Source: Sandaracinus amylolyticus
GTDB lineage: Bacteria; Myxococcota_A; Polyangia; Polyangiales; Sandaracinaceae
Assembly (NCBI RefSeq): GCF_000737325.1
Contig: NZ_CP011125.1
Span: forward strand, 4,464,001-4,528,000
Direction of reading: 5' to 3'
Length of the DNA: 64,000 nt
In this document: positions 48,067-57,220 of the stretch, one piece after another
Numbering within the stretch: position 1 is the stretch's first letter
Layout: every line of letters starts with the position of its first letter
The notes under the pieces: generated by a model
What the model was told of the DNA's origin: nothing
Database searches by the model: none
What the model saw: only the letters and a program-made list of their open reading frames with translations
Translations under genes and position numbers: made by a program

Positions 48067-49185
48067 GTGAGCGCCGCGCTGCTCGTGGTGCTGCTCGCGG
48101 TGCCGGGGGTCGCGTCGTCGCAGGACGACGAGGGGCTGCGCTTCGAGCGCTTCGAGGCGCGGTTCGCGACGTTCGTGCAGCGCGGGGCGGGATGGCAGTC
48201 GCAGGCGAGCGACGATCCGCGGGCGCCGGGCAGCGAGGCGCTCGAGGTGTACCAGCCCGCGCTCTACGCGCGGCTGCGCGAGGGCAGGGAGACCGTCCAC
48301 GAGATCACGGTGCCGATCGACGTGGTGACGAGCGCGTCGGCGGATGCGCTCGACGCGGTGTCGACGGCATCGCTCGTGAACGAAGCGGTGGGGCTCCACG
48401 TGGCGCACCGGTTCGCGCTCGACGCGGACACGCGCGTCACCGCGCGCTGGGGCGGCAACGTCGAGGAGACGCTGCGCTCGGGCACGGTGGGGCTCTCGAT
48501 CGCGCGCGAGCTCGCGGAGGACAACGCGACGCTCGTGGTGTCGGCGGACGTGATCGCGGATCACCTCGATCGCATCCTGCCGAACGGGTCGACGCCCGAG
48601 GAGCGCGGGCGCGTGGCGGCGACGTTCAACGTGTCGCTCGCGCAGCTGCTCTCGCCGACGACGATGATCGAGCTCGCGGGCGGCGCGACGCTGCAGGCAG
48701 GAGAGCTCGCGACGACGTGGGGCTCGGTGCCGACGCTCGCCGGTGGGCGCGCGGCGGAGGTGCTCCCCGACACCCGCGCGCGCTACGCGGTGCGCGCGAC
48801 GCTGCGCCAGGCGGTGCTCGAGACGATGACGTTCGGCGAGGCGGCGTACCGGCTCTACGCGGACGACCTCGGCGTGGTCGCGCACACGGGAGAGCTGGGG
48901 ATCACGCAGTACGTGATCCCGGGGACGCTGTGGATCCGCGCGGACGCGCGGGTGCACACGCAGACGGCCCCGTGGCTCTGGACCTCGCTGCTGCAGGACG
49001 ACGGGGCGCCCGGGCCGCGCACCGCGGACTCCGATCTCGCGGAGCTCGTCGCGATCGAGGGCGGCGGCGCGCTGCGCTGGATCTACGACCGCGGCAGCTG
49101 GCTGGAGCTCGAGGGGGCGCACTACGTGCGGACCAACGGGCTCGACGTGACGCGCGTCGCGCTGACGTGGGGCCAGGCGTTCTAG
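48067..49185 (+). CDS. DUF3570 outer-membrane protein
   Basis: About 372 residues from the GTG at 48067, which starts a signal peptide (to SSQ). The body is repeated beta strands and the last residue is Phe (LTWGQAF), so it is an outer-membrane barrel. It fits DUF3570 by its neighbour (DUF4266) and by VPIDVVTSASADALDA and TLWIRADAR patches. Other members of this gene set in other bacteria (thioredoxin-like and FAD:protein FMN transferase genes) are not seen. An alternative start lies slightly upstream at the edge of the repeats. Confidence 0.78.
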   Translation: MSAALLVVLLAVPGVASSQDDEGLRFERFEARFATFVQRGAGWQSQASDDPRAPGSEALEVYQPALYARLREGRETVHEITVPIDVVTSASADALDAVSTASLVNEAVGLHVAHRFALDADTRVTARWGGNVEETLRSGTVGLSIARELAEDNATLVVSADVIADHLDRILPNGSTPEERGRVAATFNVSLAQLLSPTTMIELAGGATLQAGELATTWGSVPTLAGGRAAEVLPDTRARYAVRATLRQAVLETMTFGEAAYRLYADDLGVVAHTGELGITQYVIPGTLWIRADARVHTQTAPWLWTSLLQDDGAPGPRTADSDLAELVAIEGGGALRWIYDRGSWLELEGAHYVRTNGLDVTRVALTWGQAF

Positions 49186-49188
49186 CGA

Positions 49189-50346
49189 CTAGGCGCGGCC
49201 CGGGATCTCGTCGAGGAGCGTGAGCGCGGCGTCGTTCCAGCGCGCCTCGAACACGTCGCGCGGAGTCTCGAGGAGCGCGCGGAAGTGCGCGCTCTTGGTG
49301 AGCGCGTCGGAGCGCTCGTGCAGCTCGGGGCGTGCCTCGCGGATCGCGTGGAGGGCGCGCGCGTAGCCCGCGGTGGTCGGCATGCGCTCGCATCCGGCGA
49401 CGAGCGCGTCGATCGTCTCGAGCAGGCTCTCGCCCTCGAGCATCGTCGCGACGCGCGCGCCCCACGCGTCGAAGAAGGGCCCGAGCGGGACGCGCAGCTC
49501 GGGGCGCGCGCGGAGCCCACGCGGCTTGCGCAGCGCGAAGTGTCGGTGGTTCTCGAGCGCCATCGACGAGCCGTCGATCACCGACTTGTAGAGCTCGCCC
49601 GCGGTCCAGAGCCGGCCCATGTGGCGGAGGTTGCGCTCGGCGTCGAAGGGCGAGGTCGTGAGCCCGTGGAAGTCGCGGCGCAGCGGGTCGGTGATCGGGA
49701 GATCCCACATGTCGATCACACGATCGAGATCGCCGAAGTTGTGCGCGATGCTCACCGACGCGAGCAGCGCGCCGACTCCGTCCTTCGCGCGCCAGAGCGA
49801 GCCGAAGATCTGCGAGTGCTGCTCGGTCTCGCGCGCGATCGCCTCGAGCAGCGATGCGCGCAGCGTCTTCGCGTCGGCGGCGCGGTACTGACCGAGCGCG
49901 GCGTACGCGCCCGCTGCGACGGTGAACCACTCGCCGGCGTGTCCGTGCAGCGGCACGTGCTCCCACTCCGTGCCCTTCGCGCCGTAGCTCGCGCGGCTCG
50001 TGAGCGGCGTGAAGTCCCAGCCGCGGCTCTCGAGGACGAGGCGCCCCATCTCGAGCGCGGTGACGAGCGGCAGGCCGGGCGCCCAGAGCTTGCGGCGGAT
50101 CTGGTTGTCGACGTCGGTCGGCACCGGGGTCGCGCACGTGAGGTAGTGCGCGCTGACGCAGAGCCGGAAGTACTCGGCGTGAGAGAGCGACGCGGGCATC
50201 GCGCGATCGAGCTCGCGCACGAAGGTCGCGGGCGGCGTGTCGATCACGCCCTCGTCGAAGACGTACGGCGCGGTGTTGCGGACCTGCGAGAGGAGCAGCT
50301 CGGGCGCGATGCCGCGGGGCGCTTGGCTCGGAGCGGGGCGGGACAC
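49189..50346 (-). CDS. protein of unknown function
   Basis: About 385 residues from the GTG at 50346. Mainly helical, with His/Glu/Asp-rich stretches: TEWEHVPLHGHAGEWFTV, ARETEQHSQIFGSLWRAKDG, VSIAHNFGDLDRVIDMWDL. These could be a metal site, but no known motif matches. No signal peptide. Convergent with the DUF3570 gene, three bases apart. Confidence 0.7.
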   Translation of the reverse strand: MSRPAPSQAPRGIAPELLLSQVRNTAPYVFDEGVIDTPPATFVRELDRAMPASLSHAEYFRLCVSAHYLTCATPVPTDVDNQIRRKLWAPGLPLVTALEMGRLVLESRGWDFTPLTSRASYGAKGTEWEHVPLHGHAGEWFTVAAGAYAALGQYRAADAKTLRASLLEAIARETEQHSQIFGSLWRAKDGVGALLASVSIAHNFGDLDRVIDMWDLPITDPLRRDFHGLTTSPFDAERNLRHMGRLWTAGELYKSVIDGSSMALENHRHFALRKPRGLRARPELRVPLGPFFDAWGARVATMLEGESLLETIDALVAGCERMPTTAGYARALHAIREARPELHERSDALTKSAHFRALLETPRDVFEARWNDAALTLLDEIPGRA

Positions 50347-50369
50347 GAGCGAGGATATAGCGCGCGGGA

Positions 50370-50864
50370 TCAGAGGATGCGGGACATCCACACGCTCGGG
50401 ATCGCGGCGTCGAAGCCCACCTTCGCGTAGGCGCGACGCGCGGGCGCGTGGCTCGGGTCGCCGCCGGTGCCGACGGTCGCGGCGCGCATGCCGGCCTCGC
50501 GCATGCGTGCGAGCGCGAAGTCGTACATCGCGGTGCCGATGCCGTGGCCGGCGTGATCGGGATCGACGGCGTTGAGGCCGATCTCGCCGACCTTCGTGGT
50601 GGGGTCGAGGCGGACCGAGACGAACCCGACGACGATCGCGGCGCGCTGCGCGGCGTAGACCTCCCAGCCCGAGTCGGGCTGGAGCATCGACGCGAGCAGG
50701 GCAGGCTGTGCGGCGTCGTCGCGCGCCTGGACGAGCTCGTAGAGCTCGTCGCCGAGGATGGCGCGGAACGACGCGAACACCGGCGCGAACGCCGCGGCGC
50801 GGATCTGCTCGAAGCGCGGGAGATGCTCGGCGCCGGCGCGGGAGAACGAGAGGTCGTCGGCCAT
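50370..50864 (-). CDS. GNAT-family N-acetyltransferase
   Basis: About 164 residues from the ATG at 50864. The acetyl-CoA-binding motif lies in EIGLNAVDPDHAGHGIGTAM (the Gln/Arg-x-x-Gly-x-Gly/Ala loop is HAGHGIG), after the strand VVGFVSVRLD; ARRAYAKVGFDAA completes the fold. Acetyl acceptor unknown. An upstream in-frame start at 50906 is possible. Confidence 0.85.
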   Translation of the reverse strand: MADDLSFSRAGAEHLPRFEQIRAAAFAPVFASFRAILGDELYELVQARDDAAQPALLASMLQPDSGWEVYAAQRAAIVVGFVSVRLDPTTKVGEIGLNAVDPDHAGHGIGTAMYDFALARMREAGMRAATVGTGGDPSHAPARRAYAKVGFDAAIPSVWMSRIL

Positions 50865-50931
50865 GCTCGACCGAGTCTGCGCGGGGCCGCGCGCGGCGTC
50901 GATCACGCGCCACCGGGTCCCCGCGCGGCGC

Positions 50932-51873
50932 TCAGAGGCCCCAGTGGCTCTCCAGCCATTGCGTCACGATCCCGACCTCGCTCGCGGGATCGCTACGCAC
51001 CCCCGAGAGCGCCCGATCGAACATCACGATCTCGTAGACGTCGCCGTGGAGCCGCGAGTCCCTGGTGCCGATGCCGCCCCGGCCGATCCTGGCCTCGCTC
51101 GAGAGGCTCGAGAGCACCCGCACGCCTGGCGTGAACGTGCCGCCGACAGGCTGGTCGTCGGCCCAGATCGCGACGAGGTCGGTCGCACCGCCCATCGGGA
51201 GCGTGATCGTCTCGACCGATGCGCCGAGGACGTGCGGGCCGGCATCGATCTCGATCGGCGCGGTCGTCGAGACGCAGCTTCCGTCGAGCGTCACCTCGGC
51301 GCGAACACGCCAACCGAGCGCGAGCCCGGGCACGGCGCCGTTCCAGCACGACGCTGCGTGACCGTGATCGACGCCGAGCACCGCGCCGGGCCTGTCTTCG
51401 GTGCGCGCGACGACGAACATGGTGAAGCCCGCGGGTGACGCGAGCAGCGTCGCGAGCTCGAGCGCGAGCATGCCGTGATCCGCGGTCTCCTCGGACCACG
51501 CGGTGGTCGGCGTGAAGCGCACCGCCGGGCGCGGGCTGAGGAGGCCCGGCGTGATCGCGATCGGACCGGTGCCGGGTGCGGCGGCGATCGCGTCGCGGTG
51601 CGCCGACGATTGATCCCGCCAGCGCGTGATCGTGCGGCGATCGCGTGTGGTCTCGACGCCGCGATCGGCGCGCAGCCAGAGCGCGAGCCCGCCGACCCAC
51701 GACGGCGTCGGCGTGCAGCTGCCGCTCGCGAGCTCCATGTGCGGCGGACAGCTCGGCAGATCCGGCGGCGGCACGACGACCAGCTCCTCGGCGCCGGGCT
51801 CGGCATCGCCGACGTCGAGCGCGCATCCGGCGAGCAGTGCCGCCACGAGCGCGGTGCATGCGAGCGCGCGCAT
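50932..51873 (-). CDS. concanavalin-fold lipoprotein (first of a tandem family)
   Basis: The 313 residues have a lipoprotein signal (ALLAGC), a Cys-bearing linker and a beta-sandwich of LamG/concanavalin A type, visible in LALWLRADRGV, ITRWRDQSSAHRDA, AVRFTP and GDVYEIVMFDRAL, ending in WLESHWGL. Such domains often bind sugars. It is 55-60 percent similar by eye to the gene before it, whose stop it overlaps by one base (TGATG). Confidence 0.82.
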   Translation of the reverse strand: MRALACTALVAALLAGCALDVGDAEPGAEELVVVPPPDLPSCPPHMELASGSCTPTPSWVGGLALWLRADRGVETTRDRRTITRWRDQSSAHRDAIAAAPGTGPIAITPGLLSPRPAVRFTPTTAWSEETADHGMLALELATLLASPAGFTMFVVARTEDRPGAVLGVDHGHAASCWNGAVPGLALGWRVRAEVTLDGSCVSTTAPIEIDAGPHVLGASVETITLPMGGATDLVAIWADDQPVGGTFTPGVRVLSSLSSEARIGRGGIGTRDSRLHGDVYEIVMFDRALSGVRSDPASEVGIVTQWLESHWGL

Positions 51874-52802
51874 CAGAGCCCCCAGTGACGGCGGAGCCAG
51901 CTCGTCGCGAGGCCGAGCTCGCTCGAGAGGTCGTCCGGCTCACCTTCGAGCGCGCGATCGAAGATCACGATCTCGTGCACGTCGCCGTCGAAGCGCGTGT
52001 CGGTCCCGGTGCTGCCGAAGCCGCGCCCGATGCGACCGTCGAGCAGCGGTGCCGTCGTGACGAAGGGCTCGTACGGATCGAGCACGTGCACGTGCTCGTA
52101 GGGACCGGCGTAGAGCTCGCGGAGGTGTCCGTCTCCGAAGAGCGGCACCGGCGAGGCGATCCCGGTGAGGATCCGCGGGAGCGGCTCGAACCACGCTTGA
52201 GCGACGAGCGCGCGGCAGTTCGTGTCCATCGTCGCGTGATCGGCGTCGCTGTACCCGAGGAAGAACGCGCCGCCTTCGCCCGCAGGGCAGCCCGTCGTGC
52301 CCACGCCGGCACCGAGCACGTGATCGTTCGTGGTCTCGCTCTCGCGGCTCGCGACGACCATCACGGTGACGCCGTGCGCGCCGGCGATCGGCGAGAGATC
52401 GACGGTGAGCATCCCGGTGTCCTGCGTCGCGACCGACCACGCGCCGCTCGGCACGAACCGAATCGCGTGGCGCGGCTCGATCAGCCCGGGGACGACGGCC
52501 GCCGGGCCGGTGCCGCTCACCGTGGCGACCGCGTGGCGATCGTTCGGCGACTGGTCCTGCCACTGCGTCACGCGGCGGCGATCACGGGCGGTGATCACGC
52601 CGCGATCCGCGCGCAGCCAGAGCTCGACCCCGCCGACGAACGTCGGGGTCGGCGTGCACCCGCCTGCGACCATCTCGGTGTACGGCGGGCAGAGCGCCTC
52701 GCGGGCGACGCCGAGCTCCGCGTCGCCGACGTCGGCGACGCAGCCGCTCAGCATCACACCGCACGCGACGAGCGCGCGCTCCCATCCGGTTCGAATCGCC
52801 AT
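51873..52802 (-). CDS. concanavalin-fold lipoprotein (second of a tandem family)
   Basis: About 309 residues, paralogous to the neighbour at 50932. Shared landmarks: signal ending LSGC, CTPTPTFVGGVELWLRADRG, RRRVTQWQDQSPNDRHAV, GDVHEIVIFDRAL, and the end WLRRHWGL. The two arose by tandem duplication, and a decayed third copy lies upstream at 52904. Probably a surface-exposed sugar-binding lipoprotein. Start ATG at 52802. Confidence 0.82.
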   Translation of the reverse strand: MAIRTGWERALVACGVMLSGCVADVGDAELGVAREALCPPYTEMVAGGCTPTPTFVGGVELWLRADRGVITARDRRRVTQWQDQSPNDRHAVATVSGTGPAAVVPGLIEPRHAIRFVPSGAWSVATQDTGMLTVDLSPIAGAHGVTVMVVASRESETTNDHVLGAGVGTTGCPAGEGGAFFLGYSDADHATMDTNCRALVAQAWFEPLPRILTGIASPVPLFGDGHLRELYAGPYEHVHVLDPYEPFVTTAPLLDGRIGRGFGSTGTDTRFDGDVHEIVIFDRALEGEPDDLSSELGLATSWLRRHWGL

Positions 52803-52903
52803 CGAGCCTCCCGTGATCGCGAAGACGTCTCGACGCGCGATCACGGGTGGACGGTGCTGGAGGTGCGACGCGCCGAGGAACTGAGGAGAACCCCAGGGCG
52901 CGA

Positions 52904-53035
52904 TCAGAGCGACCAGTGCGCGCCGAGCCAGCGCGACGAGGCTCATCTCGCTCACGCCGTCGTTGGGGGTCACCTTGGAGCGCGCGGTCGGAGATGACGA
53001 TCTCGTACACGTCGCCGCGGAAGCGCGTGTCACTT
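52904..53035 (-). pseudogene. remnant of a third concanavalin-fold lipoprotein gene
   Basis: Only the last 45 codons remain. Read in pieces they match the two intact copies: SDTRFRGDVYEIVISDRAL, then a frameshift, NDGVSEMSLVA, another shift, and WLGAHWSL with stop at 52904-52906. Two frameshifts and the missing 5' part make it a dead gene. Confidence 0.8.
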
Positions 53036-53270
53036 CGAGCACGAGGTGCACGATCACTGCGACGTGATCGCGCTCTCGACGCGCATCCCGCCGCCCTTCC
53101 GGCCCTGCGAGCCGTTCTTGCTCAGCTACGCGGCGGGCCACCACGCGACGTTCAGACCCGCGTTCCCCGAGCCGCTGCGCGTGCGCTACGAGCTCGAGCC
53201 CGACCGCGTCCGCATCTGGATCGCGCCGCGCCCGAGGGTGCGCGAGGTGGACCGACGTGCGCGTGGTGGC
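53028..53270 (+). pseudogene. orphan coding-like fragment
   Basis: In the plus frame, codons here end in G or C almost without exception, and the protein (CHFEHEVHDHCDVIALSTR, RVRYELEPDRVRIWIAPRP) looks real. It has no proper start: it joins the remnant of the lipoprotein gene at about 53031 and runs out near 53270. It appears to be the inside of a gene whose ends are lost. No homologue recognised. Confidence 0.35.
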
Positions 53271-53282
53271 CGCTGCCGTGCG

Positions 53283-54626
53283 TCACGGATTCGAGAGCAG
53301 CAGGACGATGGCGTCGCTGCCGGCGACCATCGTGATCACGTCGTGCGCGAGGTCTCCGTTCACGTCGCCGATCAGGATCGCGCGCGGGACGCTGCCGACG
53401 CCGACGAGCGGGGGATCGGGCACGAAGAGCCCCGTGCCGTCGTTCCTGTCGATGTGGAGCGAGCTGTCCTCCCAGTGCGCGACGCGATCGACGTCGCCAT
53501 CGTGATCGACGTCGCCGAGCGTCACGATGCGGACGCTGCCCGGGATCGTCTCGATCTCACCGACGTCGAGCGCACCTTCGTTCGCGCGCACGAGCTGGTA
53601 ACCGGACGCACCGGAGAGCACGAGGTCGAGGTCGCCGTCGCCATCGACGTCACCGCTCGCGATCCGGTCCGCCCAGGGCAGCACGGGAGAGTCGGTCCGG
53701 GTCCACGTCGCCGCGCTGCTGGCGCCGCTGCCGCGGAAGGTCGCGAGCATGCTCGGCGTGTCGAACGAGTCCTTGAGCAACACGACGATCTCGGGCGCTC
53801 CGTCGCCCTCGAGATCCGCGACGATCAGATCGCTCGGGACGCGATCGGCGAGCACCAAGCCCGGCGCGTCCGTCAGCGTGCCTCCGTCGTTCCGGAAGAG
53901 CGCGACGTACGGCTGCGACGGGAACGGATGGACGAGCGCGGCGAGATCGTCGTCGCCGTCGTCGTCGAGATCGGCCGCGTCGAGCGCGTGCGCGTTGCCC
54001 GTCAGCCTCAGCGTCGTGATCGGCTCCGCGGGGCCGCTCGCGGCGAGCGGTCTCACCGAGATCTGCGGGGTGCGCGTGTCGATCCACGCCATCGCGGCGA
54101 GGTCCGCGGTGATGCGACCGACGGTGATGCGCGAGGGACCGAGCCCGCCCTCGAAGCGCTCCGCGGTCGGCGCGCCGTCGACGACGCGCACGAGCACGAT
54201 CCTGCTCGGGTCGTACTCCGACGCGAGCAGCTCGAGCACGCCGTCGTGATCGAGGTCGGCCAGCGCGCCGTCGCCGGGATCGCGCACGTCGACGATGCTC
54301 GGCGCGCCGAGGCAGAGCTCGCCGGGATCGACGATGCCGTTGCCGCACGCGGGCAGCGTGCAGTCGGCCTCGCAGCCGTCGGCGTCGAGGTCGTTGCCGT
54401 CGTCGCACGCCTCGCCCTCGTCGATCACGCCGTCGCCGCACGCAGGGCCGGCGTCGCGACCCGCGTCGGAGGGCGCATCGGGAGCCGCGTCGCCCGGCGC
54501 ATCCGTCGTCTGCGCGTCCTCGACGCGCGCGTCGACTGCGACGTCGCGACCCGCGTCGATCACGTCCGTCGCGCTCGATCCACATCCGACGAGCGCCACC
54601 ACGAGCACCATCCAATTCCTGAGCAT
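53283..54626 (-). CDS. FG-GAP/VCBS-repeat lipoprotein with Cys-rich DUF4215-type repeat
   Basis: The 447 residues open with a lipoprotein signal (ALVGC), an Asp/Ala-rich linker and one myxobacterial Cys repeat (CGDGVIDEGEACDDGND). The remaining 330 residues hold FG-GAP/VCBS beta-propeller blades with calcium-like loops: DLDHDGVLEL, DLDDDGDDDLAAL, DVDGDGDLDLVL, DVDHDGDVDRV, DVNGDLAHDVI. Such propellers bind ligands on the cell surface. It diverges from the lipoprotein gene at 54744. Confidence 0.87.
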   Translation of the reverse strand: MLRNWMVLVVALVGCGSSATDVIDAGRDVAVDARVEDAQTTDAPGDAAPDAPSDAGRDAGPACGDGVIDEGEACDDGNDLDADGCEADCTLPACGNGIVDPGELCLGAPSIVDVRDPGDGALADLDHDGVLELLASEYDPSRIVLVRVVDGAPTAERFEGGLGPSRITVGRITADLAAMAWIDTRTPQISVRPLAASGPAEPITTLRLTGNAHALDAADLDDDGDDDLAALVHPFPSQPYVALFRNDGGTLTDAPGLVLADRVPSDLIVADLEGDGAPEIVVLLKDSFDTPSMLATFRGSGASSAATWTRTDSPVLPWADRIASGDVDGDGDLDLVLSGASGYQLVRANEGALDVGEIETIPGSVRIVTLGDVDHDGDVDRVAHWEDSSLHIDRNDGTGLFVPDPPLVGVGSVPRAILIGDVNGDLAHDVITMVAGSDAIVLLLSNP

Positions 54627-54661
54627 CGCGTCGCACCCTACGCGGGGCGCGCGATCTCGGG

Positions 54662-54708
54662 ACCTGGGGACCTCCGTAGGTCGTCGCTCCCTGCGGATCT
54701 CCCCAGGT
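54662..54708. promoter_or_regulatory. inverted repeats in a divergent promoter region
   Basis: ACCTGGGGA (54662-54670) and TCCCCAGGT (54700-54708) are perfect 9-base inverted arms 29 bases apart. Between them GACCT-CCGT-AGGTC (54669-54682) is a second, shorter palindrome. The region lies between two divergent genes (starts 54626 and 54744), so it is a candidate operator for both. Confidence 0.5.
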
Positions 54709-54743
54709 GCGCGTTCGAACCGTGCACGCATACCGTGCGCGTC

Positions 54744-55925
54744 ATGTCGCGCTTGCTCGTGTGCTCCGTCCTGCTCCTCGCCGCGTGTGGATCGGACCCG
54801 GTCTCGCCCATCACCGACGCGGGCACCGACGCGCCCGTCGTCGACGCGTTCGTGCCGGACGACGCGCCGGTCGACGCAGCAGTCGTCGAGGACGCCTCGA
54901 CGGCCGACGCGGGCAGCGAGACACCGGCCGAGCGCTGGGTGCGGCAGGTCGCGGAGGCGTGGTGCGCGCAGTGGCCGCGCTGCGGTGAGAACGCGCGGGT
55001 GTATGGCTCGCTCGCGGACTGCGTCGCGACGCAGTCGAGGCCGCTCGCGGAGCTGGCGGACGGGCTCGACCGCGGGACCGTGGAGGTCGATCCCGCGGGC
55101 GAAGCCGCGTGCCGCGAGGTCCTCGCGACGTCGTGCGATTGGCCCGCGTTCGACTTCGCGCACCCGCCCTGCCGTGACGCGCTCGTCGGCTCGGTGCCGC
55201 TCGGAGGTGCGTGCGGCACGAGCCTCGACTGCGGGCGCGACGCGGTCTGCGCGCACGCTGGCGGTGCGTGCCCGGGGGTGTGCACCGCGGCTCCCGACGT
55301 CGGCGACGAGTGCGATCCGCGCGCGCTCGCGCCTTGCACCCGCGCGCGCGAACACGGGGTCGTGTGCGATCCCGTCACCGGCGACTTCACGCGCGGCATC
55401 TGCCGCGAGATCCTGCGCGACGTCACGCGCACCCCGGGGGATCGCTGCGGCCGCATCGGCGACGCCGACGACGACGTGCACATCCTCCGCACGTGCGGCG
55501 ACGGCATGGTGTGCACGCCTCTCGACGGCGAGAACCGGTGCGTCGTGCAGGTCCCCGAGGGAGGCCGCTGCTCGCGATCGAGCCTGCTCTGTGGCCCCGG
55601 TCTCGGGTGCTCCCTCGAGGAGCGCTGTGAGCGGCTCGAGGTGGTCACCGACGAAGGCGGCGCGTGCGACGGCACGATGCGGGTCTGCCAGTTCGATCTC
55701 GGCCTCCAGTGCGCGGGCGGCGTGTGCACGCGCTTCACCGAAGGGCGCGTGGGGGATTCGTGCTTCGATCCGTCGAGCGCCGAGTGCGACGAAGGCCTGC
55801 AGTGTGATCGGTCGATCGGCGAGTGTGCGGTCCCGCTGCCCGCGGGCGTGCCGTGCGGGCACGACACCCAGTGCGCGAGCTGGACCTGCCGCGACGGCCT
55901 CTGCACGGAAGCGTTGTGCCGATGA
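54744..55925 (+). CDS. Cys-rich lipoprotein (first of a tandem pair)
   Basis: About 393 residues. Lipoprotein signal ending LAAC, an Asp/Ala/Val-rich linker, then a region with about 30 Cys in a regular pattern (CGTSLDCGRDAVCAH, CGPGLGCSLEERC, CASWTCRDGLC). Probably many disulfides. Function unknown. Its stop overlaps the start of the next gene by four bases (ATGA). Confidence 0.85.
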   Translation: MSRLLVCSVLLLAACGSDPVSPITDAGTDAPVVDAFVPDDAPVDAAVVEDASTADAGSETPAERWVRQVAEAWCAQWPRCGENARVYGSLADCVATQSRPLAELADGLDRGTVEVDPAGEAACREVLATSCDWPAFDFAHPPCRDALVGSVPLGGACGTSLDCGRDAVCAHAGGACPGVCTAAPDVGDECDPRALAPCTRAREHGVVCDPVTGDFTRGICREILRDVTRTPGDRCGRIGDADDDVHILRTCGDGMVCTPLDGENRCVVQVPEGGRCSRSSLLCGPGLGCSLEERCERLEVVTDEGGACDGTMRVCQFDLGLQCAGGVCTRFTEGRVGDSCFDPSSAECDEGLQCDRSIGECAVPLPAGVPCGHDTQCASWTCRDGLCTEALCR

Positions 55926-57112
55926 GCCGCGCAACCCGCGCGATGCTCGCGATCGTGCTTGCGGCGTGTGGTGGCGAGCCGAGCGCGGCGATCGACGCCG
56001 GGCTCGATGCTCCGGCGGACGCGTTCGTTCCTGCTGACGCGGCGGAGCCGATCGATGCTTCGCACGACGCGGCGAGCGAGGACGAGGACGCGCAGGTGCC
56101 GTCCGACGGCGGCAGCGCGTCGCCCGCCGAGCGCTGGGTGCGCGCGATCGCGCGAGCGCAGTGCGGTCGGTGGCCGCGCTGCGGAGATCTCGCGTCGTGG
56201 GTCGCGGTGTACGCGGACTGCGTGCCTGTCCTCGAGCGCTTCTATGGGTTCTACGGTGCGGCGCTGGAGCGTGGCGCGGCCGAGATCGATCCCGCGCGCG
56301 AAGCCGCGTGCATCGAGCACCTCGCCACGACGTGTGATCGCGTCGAGCTCGCGCTCGCGGGCCCTCCGTGCCGCGACGTGATCGTCGGGCGTGCTCCGAT
56401 CGGCGCGGCGTGCGGGACGACGGTCGAGTGCGGTCGGGATGCGCACTGTGCGCATCCCGAGAACAGCTGTCCCGGGGTGTGCACCGTCGCGGCGGACGTC
56501 GGTGATGCGTGCTCGCTCGGTGAGCTCCATGCGTGCACGCGCGCTCGTGATCACATGGTCGAGTGCATGCCCGACGCGACGGGCACGAGCGGGACGTGCC
56601 GCGAGATCGTCGTCAGCGTCGCGAGCGTCGCCGGCGATCGCTGCGGTCGCATGGGGAATCCCGAGAGCGACGTTCAGATCGATCGGCGCTGCACGGACGG
56701 GCTCGTCTGCGCCGTCGTCGGTGACACGCAGCGCTGCGTCGAACCGCTCGAGGAGGGCGGTGCGTGCGCGCCCGGCCGTGTCTGCGGCGCAGGCCTGACG
56801 TGCTCGGCGTCGCGGTGCGTGCGCGCGATGCTCGTCGATGAGGGAGAGGCGTGCGACGGCGTGGCGCGCGTCTGTCCGATCGATCGCGGGATGCGTTGCC
56901 AAGCCGGCACGTGCGCGCGCGTGACCGACGGCGCGCCGGGCGCTCCCTGTGGTGATCCGACGAGCGCCGAGTGCGCGCCGGCGCTCGTGTGCGATCGGCG
57001 CGTGGGACGATGCGTCGCCCCGCGTGACGCCGGCGCCGCGTGCGAGCGCGACATCCAGTGCGCCAGCCGGACCTGCCAAGCCGGAACGTGCGCGGAGCTG
57101 CGCTGCCGCTGA
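55922..57112 (+). CDS. Cys-rich lipoprotein (second of a tandem pair)
   Basis: About 396 residues, clearly paralogous to the preceding protein along its whole length. Shared landmarks: AERWVRAIARAQCGRWPRCG, CGTTVECGRDAHCAH, DRCGRMG, and the end CASRTCQAGTCAELRCR. Signal ending LAAC. It is translationally coupled to the first by the ATGA overlap. Function unknown. Confidence 0.85.
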   Translation: MSRATRAMLAIVLAACGGEPSAAIDAGLDAPADAFVPADAAEPIDASHDAASEDEDAQVPSDGGSASPAERWVRAIARAQCGRWPRCGDLASWVAVYADCVPVLERFYGFYGAALERGAAEIDPAREAACIEHLATTCDRVELALAGPPCRDVIVGRAPIGAACGTTVECGRDAHCAHPENSCPGVCTVAADVGDACSLGELHACTRARDHMVECMPDATGTSGTCREIVVSVASVAGDRCGRMGNPESDVQIDRRCTDGLVCAVVGDTQRCVEPLEEGGACAPGRVCGAGLTCSASRCVRAMLVDEGEACDGVARVCPIDRGMRCQAGTCARVTDGAPGAPCGDPTSAECAPALVCDRRVGRCVAPRDAGAACERDIQCASRTCQAGTCAELRCR

Positions 57113-57220
57113 GCGGCAGCGACGGCGACAGGAAAGCGTCCCCAGTAGGACCCGACACGTTCGTGACCCGCGCACTCTCGCTCGCAGCGTAGCTCCCGGT
57201 TCGCCGAGTCCTCGTGACCC

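Noticed and set aside
53046-55925. Single plus-strand gene covering the whole of this range
   Set aside because: The frame joins the orphan fragment, the antisense of the FG-GAP gene and the real lipoprotein gene. The lipoprotein signal peptide at 54744 marks the true start of the last part.
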